DNA of 64,000 nucleotides from an uncultured Lachnospiraceae bacterium (GTDB lineage: Bacteria; Bacillota; Clostridia; Lachnospirales; Lachnospiraceae): assembly GCA_934438085.1 (NCBI GenBank), contig CAKSBC010000011.1:1-64000 (forward strand), given 5' to 3'. Positions 34,093-41,585 of the stretch are shown one piece after another (the first letter of the stretch is position 1; each line of letters opens with the position of its first letter). The position numbers were made by a program, and so were the translations under genes. Below the pieces are notes generated by a model. It had not been told where the DNA came from. It did no database searches and worked only from the letters and a program-made list of their open reading frames with translations.

Positions 34093-36717
34093 TTATTTTC
34101 TTTTTGCGAACTTTACAGCCTGGATTATCACTGTAGGTATGAACGCAAGACCCATACAGCTTAATACCTGTACCGCACTTATATCGGCTATGCTGAATAT
34201 TCCATGCAGTGCCGGAACAAAGAGTGCCAGCATAATCAGACAGATTCCGGCTATAAATGCATAGATGCTGTAAATATTGCTGAAGAGTCCTATCTCAAAT
34301 ATAGATTCCGATCTGCGGCAGTTAAAGCCATGAAACAGTCTCGACATTGTAAGTGTTGCAAATGCCATTGTCGAAGCCAATGCCGCACTTGTATTAAGGC
34401 CGATATAGAACGCAATAAGGCTCACTGCAGCTATCAAAGCGCCTTCTCCCGCCATTAATGCAAAGAACTTCTTAGTCATAATACCTTCCTTAGGATCTCT
34501 CGGCTTATCCTTAAGAAGTTTTCTGTCGGCAGGCTCCATGCCTATGGCAAGCGCAGGAAGTGAATCCGTAAGCAGATTAATAAACAACAGATGTACTGCC
34601 TGGAAAGGAACCGGAAGAGCCATTACCGAAGTATATATTACAGCCATTACAGCTCCGGTATTGCCCGACAACAGATAGAGCACGGCATTTTTTATATTGC
34701 GGTATACGTTTCTTCCGTTTGCAACCGCCTTTATAATAGTTGCAAAGTTATCATCCGACAATATCATTGCTGCGGCATCCTTGGATACTTCTGTTCCGGT
34801 AATACCCATTGCAACACCTATATCCGCCTTCTTAAGTGCCGGCGCATCATTTACACCGTCTCCGGTCATGGCAACTATGCGGCCTCGTCTCTGCCATGCG
34901 TCTACTATACGTATCTTATTTTCCGGAGAAACTCTCGCATATACAGATATATGCTCGATCTTCTTATCCAGCTCTTCATCACTCATCGCATCGAGCTCTC
35001 TTCCGGTAACAGCCATATCGCCTGCTTCAAATATTCCTATCTGCTTCGCAATGGCAGCCGCCGTAACCTTGTGGTCTCCGGTTATCATTACAGTACGTAT
35101 GCCTGCACTTTTGGCATCTGCAACCGCCTGCATAGATTCTTCTCTCGGAGGATCTACCATCGAAATGAGTCCAAGGAAGGTAAAGTTGTACTCAGACTGC
35201 ATATTTAGGACCTCATCGGATTCCTTATATGCAAATGCCAATACTCTGAGTCCGTTCTCGGAGAATGCCTCGTTCTGTGCTAAGATCCTTTTCCTGTCCT
35301 CGGCTGTGATAGGACGCACCTCGTCGTTTATGCGTATAGAGATACAACGCTCAAGCAGTACATCCACAGCTCCCTTGGTAAGTATGGTAGGCTCTCCGTG
35401 GATGAGATATTTCGTACTCATAAGCTTACGGTCAGAGTCAAACGGAACCTCCCAGATACGCTTCATATTAGAACGAATAAGGTTCTCGTTGACGCCGATA
35501 TGTGCAAACAGACTATTTTCCTCGGTGTGTATCCTGCGGAACATTTCCAGCAAAGCATATTCCGTAGGATCACCTATACCCTTGCCGTCTATGATGCTTG
35601 AGTCATTAGTAAGTATTGCATCATATAAGAGATATCTGTGAGTAAGCTCCGAAACATCAAGCTCCTCAGGCTTATAGAGCTTATCATCAATATATATCTG
35701 CTGCACGGTCATCTTATTCTGAGTAAGCGTACCTGTCTTATCTGAGCAGATTACAGATACGCAGCCAAGGCTTTCTACAGCCTTAAGCTCCTTGATAATG
35801 GCATTTTCCTTTGCCATCTTCTGTGTTCCGAATGCCTGAACTATTGTAACTATTGATGTAAGTGCCTCAGGAATTGCAGCTACTGCAAGTGCAACCGCAA
35901 ATATCAAAGAATCCAGCAGACTCATATTTCTGAACATACAAAGCCCAAATACGATCACACATATTATCATTATGAATACAGCAAGCTTGCCGCTGAACTG
36001 ATCAAGACTCTCCTGAAGCGGTGTCTTGCGCTTCTTGGCAGAATTCATAAGTCCCGCTATCTTGCCAAGCTCAGTATCCATACCTGTTCCGGTGACTATG
36101 ACATCTGCACGTCCGTAGGTTACAAGACTTCCCGAAAATACCATATTGAGCCTGTCTGCAAGTGCAAGATCGCCTTCAAGCGTGCAATCTGTTTTATCTA
36201 TGCCTGTGGATTCACCCGTAAGTGAGCTTTCATTTACCTGTAAGGAATAATTGCGGATTATTCGTCCGTCAGCAACCACCATATCGCCAGCCTCAAGAAG
36301 TAAAATATCGCCAGGCACTATCTCCCTTGAAGGTATCTCTATCTTGACACCGTCTCTCATCACCTTGGCATTAGGTGATGACAGCTGCTTTAAGCTGTCA
36401 AGTGACTTCTGCGCCTTCTGATGCTGTACCGTTCCAAGGACGGCATTCATGATAAGAACGGCTATGATGACTATGGTGCTCTCAGCATTTCCGGAAAATG
36501 CCGAAATAAGTGCCGCAGCTATAAGTATCAACACACACAGATCACAAAACTGACTTAGGAATACCTCCAGCAGGCTTTTCTTTTTGCCTTCGGTAAGAAC
36601 ATTCTCTCCTGCCTCTGCTCTTATCTTTTCGACCTGTGCCTCATCAAGTCCGGACATATCCACATTATATTCCTTCATTACTTCGGCTGCGTCTTTCGCC
36701 CAATAATGCTTCTCCAT
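34093..36717 (-). CDS. P-type cation ATPase, Ca2+-ATPase-like (type II)
   Basis: An 874-residue P-type pump. The phosphorylated Asp is 326 in ICSDKTGTLT. TGES (167-170) is the dephosphorylation loop, MTGDGVNDAPALKKADIG the hinge, and NLLTDSLPAL the M6 ion-site motif of calcium pumps. In M4 the Ca-binding PEGLP is replaced by PEALT (283-287), a variant seen in bacterial relatives and possibly altering ion selectivity. Ten transmembrane helices are predicted, and an N-terminal cation ATPase domain is present. AAGGATC precedes the ATG. Calcium export is likely but not proven; Na+ or other cations are possible. Confidence 0.9.
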   Translation of the reverse strand: MEKHYWAKDAAEVMKEYNVDMSGLDEAQVEKIRAEAGENVLTEGKKKSLLEVFLSQFCDLCVLILIAAALISAFSGNAESTIVIIAVLIMNAVLGTVQHQKAQKSLDSLKQLSSPNAKVMRDGVKIEIPSREIVPGDILLLEAGDMVVADGRIIRNYSLQVNESSLTGESTGIDKTDCTLEGDLALADRLNMVFSGSLVTYGRADVIVTGTGMDTELGKIAGLMNSAKKRKTPLQESLDQFSGKLAVFIMIICVIVFGLCMFRNMSLLDSLIFAVALAVAAIPEALTSIVTIVQAFGTQKMAKENAIIKELKAVESLGCVSVICSDKTGTLTQNKMTVQQIYIDDKLYKPEELDVSELTHRYLLYDAILTNDSSIIDGKGIGDPTEYALLEMFRRIHTEENSLFAHIGVNENLIRSNMKRIWEVPFDSDRKLMSTKYLIHGEPTILTKGAVDVLLERCISIRINDEVRPITAEDRKRILAQNEAFSENGLRVLAFAYKESDEVLNMQSEYNFTFLGLISMVDPPREESMQAVADAKSAGIRTVMITGDHKVTAAAIAKQIGIFEAGDMAVTGRELDAMSDEELDKKIEHISVYARVSPENKIRIVDAWQRRGRIVAMTGDGVNDAPALKKADIGVAMGITGTEVSKDAAAMILSDDNFATIIKAVANGRNVYRNIKNAVLYLLSGNTGAVMAVIYTSVMALPVPFQAVHLLFINLLTDSLPALAIGMEPADRKLLKDKPRDPKEGIMTKKFFALMAGEGALIAAVSLIAFYIGLNTSAALASTMAFATLTMSRLFHGFNCRRSESIFEIGLFSNIYSIYAFIAGICLIMLALFVPALHGIFSIADISAVQVLSCMGLAFIPTVIIQAVKFAKRK

Positions 36718-36735
36718 AGCTGATCCTTATGCTCC

Positions 36736-36909
36736 TTACATCTGATGCCTTACTATCTTATACTCATCTCCGTTTCTGTAATAAGGACATTCTCTGTAAT
36801 TACTCTTAATAAATCTCAGATACTCATCCTCATCAAGCTCGACATCACAATAGTACTCGTCATCTTCTTCATCGTATATATAGTTTGCGCAAAAATCACA
36901 GCTTGCCAA
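36736..36909 (-). CDS. Small Cys-rich protein (DUF6472-like)
   Basis: A 57-residue protein resembling DUF6472 of Lachnospiraceae: CDFCANYIYDEEDD, YYCDVELDEDEYLRF, then CPYYRNGDEYKIVRHQM. The four Cys (CxxC...C...C) may bind a metal, and the rest is very acidic. The start is TTG at 36907-36909 with GGAGGGG 7 nt upstream. An upstream ATG at 36945 overlaps the -10 box and is unlikely to be translated. It lies 18 nt before the P-type ATPase and may be cotranscribed with it. Function unknown. Confidence 0.8.
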   Translation of the reverse strand: MASCDFCANYIYDEEDDEYYCDVELDEDEYLRFIKSNYRECPYYRNGDEYKIVRHQM

Positions 36910-36943
36910 TGTTTTACCCCTCCGCTTATTCAGTACCGCATTC

Positions 36944-36949
36944 ATTATA
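36944..36949 (-). promoter_or_regulatory. -10 box for the Cys-rich protein and ATPase
   Basis: Perfect TATAAT on the minus strand with no clear -35. The predicted leader is about 28 nt. Confidence 0.45.
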
Positions 36950-36967
36950 TACCAAAGCTAAGGTTCA

Positions 36968-36976
36968 TGATATAAT
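36968..36976 (+). promoter_or_regulatory. Extended -10 promoter of the PqqD-like gene
   Basis: TGATATAAT on the plus strand, the same extended -10 class seen at other genes here. It is divergent from the promoter on the other strand, and the two boxes lie 21 bp apart. Confidence 0.55.
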
Positions 36977-37018
36977 CAATGTGTTTTTTATCATCAAACA
37001 GAAACGAGGACATATATA

Positions 37019-37318
37019 ATGAAGCTTAAAGACGGTGTATCAACCGAGATCCGCGGCGAAGAGCCGATATTACCTACAATGCCGAATACTGCCGAATACT
37101 ATGCTGTATTTTCCGGCGCAGCCGCAGAGAATTTCCCTGAGCCGATAAGGATCGATGAAGTAACTCACTTCCTTATGAACGAGCTTAAGGAAGAAAAGAC
37201 AGAGGAAGATCTTGTAAAGACTATGGTTGAGACCTATGAGGTCAAAGAAGACGTTGTTAAGGAAGACGTTCACGCTCTTATAGAACAGCTCAAGGCAGCA
37301 GGCATCATTACGGAGTAA
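37019..37318 (+). CDS. PqqD-like small protein
   Basis: A 99-residue protein with a PqqD-like winged-helix fold: an N-terminal strand pair (about 1-30) and two helices with acidic residues (MNELKEEKTEEDLVKTMVE, then an amphipathic helix ending AAGIITE). PqqD folds bind leader peptides of ribosomally made peptides and present them to a radical SAM enzyme. Neither a radical SAM gene nor a precursor peptide is adjacent, so its partner is unknown. A GAGGAC ribosome site is 7 nt before the ATG. It stands alone on the plus strand. Confidence 0.75.
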   Translation: MKLKDGVSTEIRGEEPILPTMPNTAEYYAVFSGAAAENFPEPIRIDEVTHFLMNELKEEKTEEDLVKTMVETYEVKEDVVKEDVHALIEQLKAAGIITE

Positions 37319-37392
37319 TTTTTGAAATTATAGATTTTTTCAGATGTGTCAGTGTGAGCAATTTTCGCCCGCAATGCTTTCTTTTAAAGATT

Positions 37393-37437
37393 AATATCCC
37401 GCCTTCATATCATGTATAGATATGAAAACGGGATATT
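37393..37437. terminator. Bidirectional terminator between convergent genes
   Basis: Two-part stem: AATATCCCG/CGGGATATT and, inside it, TTCATATC/GATATGAA. On the plus strand it is followed by TTTATTTAT, favouring termination of the PqqD-like gene; on the minus strand by a weaker U tract after the surface protein gene. Confidence 0.75.
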
Positions 37438-37446
37438 TTATTTATC

Positions 37447-40113
37447 TTATTTTACCCATGCACCGTTTGCATCAACCTTGAAGCCGTCAGGTGTCATGCC
37501 GTTTGTAACAAGTGAACCCTTTGAAGCTCCTGCAAATGCGCTTGAGCCGGCCTTAGCTGCGGTATTAAAATAATACCACTGTCCGCTTATCATATTCCAG
37601 CCTGTATACATAAATCCGAACTTTCCGTCATGCTGATCATGAAGGAAATATTTCTGTCCGTCCTTATCTGTGAACCAGCCGCAGTCAGCATAACCGTTTG
37701 CATTGAAATGATACCAGTTGTTTGTTCCGTTCCATGTGCACTCAAACCACTGATCCTTAGGATAGCTTCCGTCAGTCTTCTTGAACCACCAGCCGTTGTT
37801 ATCCTGTACCCATGAGCCGTTATTGACTGTGCTTCTTGAACGACCTGAACCGCCTGAGCTTCCTGAGCCGGAGCCGGAACCTCCGCTTGATTTATTGGTA
37901 TAAACAAGTGCATAGGTAGAGAATTTATCTGTCTGGAATTTAATCTTAGTACCGCCTGCAATAACTGTAGCAGGAAGTATCTCAGCCTTGCCGTCATGCA
38001 TTCTTATAACACTGAAGCTGCGATTTCCTGACTGAAGAGCTGCAGGGATATCCATAGTGATATCTATCATATCAGGAAGCTTAGTGATATTAGCAACCGG
38101 ACTTCCTCCGATAGTCATACCTATTGAAATATCTGTGAAAAGTGCAATATTACCGTTTCCTGCAAGCTCCTTGATTGCTTTAAGCTCTGCTTCAGGAAGT
38201 GATGCCTCACTGATACTTGAAAGATCCATCTGAGTTCCAATAGGTGTACCTGCTGCAATGGCAGACTTTATCTCACTTCCAAGATCAGTTTTATCAGTCT
38301 TAATCTCGACATCAGACGTACCGCTTCCGTTATTTTTAATAATTTCAGCTACTGCATCGTTTACTGTAGTATCAGCAGCATTATCTGAAGGAACATCTGC
38401 GGCTGAGTTTGAATTAACTTTATTCTCTATAAATACAGGCATAAAATAAGCATTCTCTGTTAATTCCAAATCATCAGTATATTTATATTCATTACCTGTA
38501 TAATGATCAAACCAGCCAATAAATGTGCATCCATCCTTTTCAAGCTCATCTGATATTAATAAGTAACGAATTCCTTTTTCAGCAAAGATACCTCCTGTTA
38601 TATTTCCTCCCTCAACAGATAATTGTGAACCTGCATTAGAACAGATATATCCATTTATAGTTGGGTCATTGTTAATAATCAACTCTCCTGCATTTACTTT
38701 ATAACCAGAATAATAATATTCATTATTAATTATTGCATGATCGTTATTTGATGTATTGGTAAATGTGCCGCCGCTTATTTCAGCTATATTAGCGTTAAGT
38801 ACAGCATTCTGAGCTGCGTTTATGAACTCACCGCCAGATATATCAAGAATACCTGCATCATCATTCTTTATGGTATTGAGACCACCATTAAACGTTCCGT
38901 TTTTAATCGTTAATGTAGGAGTATTACTTCCATTAGGATTTTTTTCTTTATAATCTTTATAACTGTAATATCCGTTTTCAATCAAACTTGAATACTTACC
39001 ATTTGCTGTAACAAAAGCATTTTCAATAGTCAAATTTCCAAGATTTTGAATAACATAGTAGCTGTTACCGCCGTTATCATGAGCATTTTTCCCTTTTTCA
39101 TTTGATCTTATGAGAGTTGCTCCGTCAATAACTACACTACCGCCTTCTTCAATTTTCAATGCAGCTCTTGCGTGCGAGACATTATCAATTCCTCCGCCGC
39201 CTGTAATATTAAGTTTTCCGCCTGATTTGACAGTAATAGTATGTTTTCCATCTATATTTGTAAGTATCGCACCAGGATTTATTGTAAGTGTAACCTCTGC
39301 GTCTTCAGGAATTATAAGACTTGCAGTTATACTTTCTGATATCTCGGTATTTGATGTTATCTCAACCTCTTTACCTTTTATTTCTTCCTGCTTTTCAAGA
39401 GTCATTAAAGAGGCTTCATTAACAGCATCAGCTACAGCTGTCAGAGTTTCTGTCTGCTCATCTGTAAGCTCAATGCCGTTAGTCTCTGTAAGCTCTGCAA
39501 TGTCATTTAATATTGCATTGACCTTGGTAAGCTTTTCAGAATCATTTCCGTATGTCTTTATTTCATCAACTGAAGGAAGACTTTCTATAAGCTTTGAAAC
39601 CTTCTGCATAACTGCTTCAAGATCTGATTCTCCAGCTTTAACTCCTGCTGCATTTTCTTCAGCCTTTTTATCAGCATCTTCGCCCTCAGTTTTATCTTCG
39701 GTTTTCTTTGCGTCTGAGTTTTCTTTTACTTCATCTTTCTTTTCGACTTCAGAGCCTTCTGCTTTTACCCCCCCCTCTTTGGAATCGTCTGTTTTAGAAT
39801 TCTCTGTTTTAACTTCTTCTGTTTTCTTTTCTTCCTTTACCTCTCCCTGCTCATTTTCTGATTTGCCTTCGTTTTCATCAGAGCCGGTCGAAAGCTTATT
39901 ATCTTCAGTTTTTTCTTCTTTATTAACTCCTGCACCATCTTCGGCATTGTTATCTTTAGATTCACTGCCATTTTCAAGCGATGCTTCGACAGTTTTCTGC
40001 TCTCCTGCCTCATCTGCAAATACCGGAGATGCCGACATAGCCGGAGATGCCGCTAAAACAAGGCTGAGTGCAACAGCTGTCAGTTTTTTGCCGCATATAA
40101 ATTTCCTTTTCAT
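37447..40113 (-). CDS. Large secreted surface protein: acidic repeat region, beta-helix and wall-binding repeats
   Basis: An 888-residue cell-surface protein. Signal peptide to about 33 (PAMSASPVFADEAG). Then a Lys/Glu/Asp/Ser/Thr-rich low-complexity region (about 35-170), a helical segment (about 170-250), a right-handed beta-helix-like domain (about 260-520) with repeats such as ITVKSGGKLNITGGGGIDN and LTIENAFVTANG, a second beta domain, a Gly/Ser linker, and C-terminal wall-binding repeats (WYHFNANGYADCGWFTDKDG). No catalytic motif was found, so it may be a carbohydrate-binding adhesin. ATG at 40111-40113 with AGGGAG upstream. A G8 tract in the acidic region makes frameshift switching possible. 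Confidence 0.87.
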   Translation of the reverse strand: MKRKFICGKKLTAVALSLVLAASPAMSASPVFADEAGEQKTVEASLENGSESKDNNAEDGAGVNKEEKTEDNKLSTGSDENEGKSENEQGEVKEEKKTEEVKTENSKTDDSKEGGVKAEGSEVEKKDEVKENSDAKKTEDKTEGEDADKKAEENAAGVKAGESDLEAVMQKVSKLIESLPSVDEIKTYGNDSEKLTKVNAILNDIAELTETNGIELTDEQTETLTAVADAVNEASLMTLEKQEEIKGKEVEITSNTEISESITASLIIPEDAEVTLTINPGAILTNIDGKHTITVKSGGKLNITGGGGIDNVSHARAALKIEEGGSVVIDGATLIRSNEKGKNAHDNGGNSYYVIQNLGNLTIENAFVTANGKYSSLIENGYYSYKDYKEKNPNGSNTPTLTIKNGTFNGGLNTIKNDDAGILDISGGEFINAAQNAVLNANIAEISGGTFTNTSNNDHAIINNEYYYSGYKVNAGELIINNDPTINGYICSNAGSQLSVEGGNITGGIFAEKGIRYLLISDELEKDGCTFIGWFDHYTGNEYKYTDDLELTENAYFMPVFIENKVNSNSAADVPSDNAADTTVNDAVAEIIKNNGSGTSDVEIKTDKTDLGSEIKSAIAAGTPIGTQMDLSSISEASLPEAELKAIKELAGNGNIALFTDISIGMTIGGSPVANITKLPDMIDITMDIPAALQSGNRSFSVIRMHDGKAEILPATVIAGGTKIKFQTDKFSTYALVYTNKSSGGSGSGSGSSGGSGRSRSTVNNGSWVQDNNGWWFKKTDGSYPKDQWFECTWNGTNNWYHFNANGYADCGWFTDKDGQKYFLHDQHDGKFGFMYTGWNMISGQWYYFNTAAKAGSSAFAGASKGSLVTNGMTPDGFKVDANGAWVK
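39768..39775 (-). repeat. G8 homopolymer inside the surface protein gene
   Basis: Eight G on the coding strand (AAA GAG GGG GGG GTA) within the low-complexity region. Gain or loss of one G would shift the frame early. No other homopolymer of this kind stood out when I read the window. Confidence 0.85.
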
Positions 40114-40200
40114 ACTTGTCTCCCTCTTAATTATTATTGGCGAGATCCGGTACATTATTGATGCATGAAGTGCCGAATTATCGTCTCTCAAACCATCCTC

Positions 40201-40228
40201 ATTCTATCACTTGCCAACCTTAATTCAA
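40201..40228 (-). promoter_or_regulatory. Promoter of the surface protein gene
   Basis: Minus-strand TTGAAT (40223-40228), 16-nt spacer, TAGAAT (40201-40206). The leader would be about 80 nt. Confidence 0.5.
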
Positions 40229-40423
40229 GATTAAATATGTACATATTTCCTGAATATTTAGTTGAAAATATTGTTAAGTTGTCAATTATACATAAAGGCT
40301 AAGACTTCATTCTTCGCCTACAAGGTCATCATGCCTCCGAGCCATTGGGTTCAGCTTTGAAGTCCGAGCATTGGCGGGAATATCATTTGGTGAGAATGAC
40401 AATGCATCCATTCTATAAATCTA

Positions 40424-40432
40424 TGTTATAAT
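40424..40432 (+). promoter_or_regulatory. Extended -10 promoter of the LysR gene
   Basis: TGTTATAAT on the plus strand, without a recognisable -35. The predicted leader is about 40 nt with an AGAGGTG ribosome site. Confidence 0.55.
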
Positions 40433-40480
40433 ACTCTCACTTGGACAATAGCTATTTATTCTTATTCAGAGGTGTATAAA

Positions 40481-41437
40481 ATGACCCTTCAGCAGCTAAC
40501 ATATATTTCAACCGTAGCAAGATACGGTTCCTTCAGTAAGGCAGCACAAAGTCTTTATGTTTCACAGCCCGGCATAAGCCGTATGGTTCAGGCACTTGAA
40601 GAGGAATTAGGCATAACTATTTTTGTCCGCTCAAGTGCAGGCATTTCTCTTACAGATCAGGGCAGGGAGCTTCTCAACATGGGCAACCGTCTGCTTCAGG
40701 ATGCTGACCGTATAAAGGAGCATTTCATCGAAACAGAATCCGATACCTCTGATACCTTGAGCGTAAGCGCACAGCATTACAGCTTTGCGATCGATGCCAT
40801 GATGATGGTTCAGAAGCGCTCCGATAAAAAAGCCTATACCTTTAAAACCTATATCGAGCAGGGGCCGCACGTTGTTAAGCACGTCGTTGAAAAAGAATCC
40901 GAGCTTGGTTTTATCTTCATTACTACTGAAAACAAGCGCCACATGAATCGTGTATTCGATGACAATGATCTTGAATTTCACTGTCTCATCGAAAGCAAGC
41001 CCTATGTTTTCGTTCACAACTCGCATCCTCTTGCAGGCAAAAAGATGGTGACATTTGAAGATCTTAAGCCTTATCCGTGCATCATGTATGAATTAGATGC
41101 CGATGCCCCTTCAATTCTTAATGAAGAGCTCGTAACAACTAACGGATTTTTCCCGAATAAGGTTAATGTTGTAAACGGTTTATATCAAAGTCTCAGCATA
41201 ATGGTTGAAAATCAGGGCTTTGACATGGGCACCGGTGTCCTTTCCCGCAGCAACCGTAAATACGGAGTTGTTCGTATTCCGGTAAAGGACTATGACATGC
41301 CTGTCGAAATCGGATACATTTGCCGAAAGGGACATAAGCTTAGCCAGCTTGCCGAGGAATATATAAGATGTGTTAATGAATTATGGAATGAAGCAAAGAT
41401 CATTGATTCCGAATCTAATAACACTTTGAACGTGTGA
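40481..41437 (+). CDS. LysR-family transcriptional regulator
   Basis: A 318-residue LysR regulator. The winged-helix N-terminus (1-60) is typical: LQQLTYISTVARYGSFSKAA, QSLYVSQPGISRMVQALE. The C-terminal effector domain (about 90-290) is a periplasmic-binding-like fold and its ligand is unknown. The ATG at 40481 is preferred over a GTG 9 nt earlier because AGAGGTG lies at the right distance. Usual LysR targets are divergent genes; the surface protein (370 bp away) and the amino acid symporter on the other side are both candidates. Confidence 0.92.
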   Translation: MTLQQLTYISTVARYGSFSKAAQSLYVSQPGISRMVQALEEELGITIFVRSSAGISLTDQGRELLNMGNRLLQDADRIKEHFIETESDTSDTLSVSAQHYSFAIDAMMMVQKRSDKKAYTFKTYIEQGPHVVKHVVEKESELGFIFITTENKRHMNRVFDDNDLEFHCLIESKPYVFVHNSHPLAGKKMVTFEDLKPYPCIMYELDADAPSILNEELVTTNGFFPNKVNVVNGLYQSLSIMVENQGFDMGTGVLSRSNRKYGVVRIPVKDYDMPVEIGYICRKGHKLSQLAEEYIRCVNELWNEAKIIDSESNNTLNV

Positions 41438-41440
41438 AAA

Positions 41441-41473
41441 AAGGCTCTGCAGTTTATATCGCCGCAGAGCCTT
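41441..41473. terminator. Bidirectional terminator of lysR and the symporter
   Basis: Perfect 10-bp stem AAGGCTCTGC/GCAGAGCCTT with a 13-nt loop. T runs follow on both strands, so it serves lysR (+) and the symporter gene (-). Confidence 0.85.
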
Positions 41474-41517
41474 TTTACATTATATGATTTATTTTTTATG
41501 TCTAATTTTTATGATTC

Positions 41518-41565
41518 TTATTCTTTATACGTCTTATTCTTTATACGTCTTATTCTTTTTACTTC
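41518..41565. repeat. Three 16-bp tandem repeats
   Basis: TTATTCTTTATACGTC occurs twice exactly (41518-41533, 41534-41549), and a third copy (41550-41565) has two changes. It lies in the short gap between terminator and symporter stop codon. Confidence 0.8.
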
Positions 41566-41585
41566 TGTTTATTCATTAAATAAGA

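Larger units (their letters stand above)
40114..40480. other. Intergenic region between surface protein and LysR regulator
   Basis: This 367-bp stretch separates divergent genes. It holds the surface-protein promoter, the lysR promoter and, between them, a segment with GACTTCA (40303-40309) complementary to TGAAGTC about 50 nt later, plus an imperfect direct repeat TCCGAGC(C)ATTGG. I see no ORF with coding character. Confidence 0.6.

Noticed and set aside
34697..35641. A 314-codon plus-strand frame opposite the P-type ATPase
   Set aside because: It is Ser/Ile/Leu-rich with no domain, and the minus strand holds all ATPase motifs. It arises from third-codon-position bias.
39110..40168. A 352-codon plus-strand frame opposite the surface protein gene
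   Set aside because: It is Ser/Phe-rich, mirrors the low-complexity Glu/Lys/Ser coding strand and has no ribosome site or recognisable domain. The minus-strand gene has a signal peptide and wall-binding repeats.
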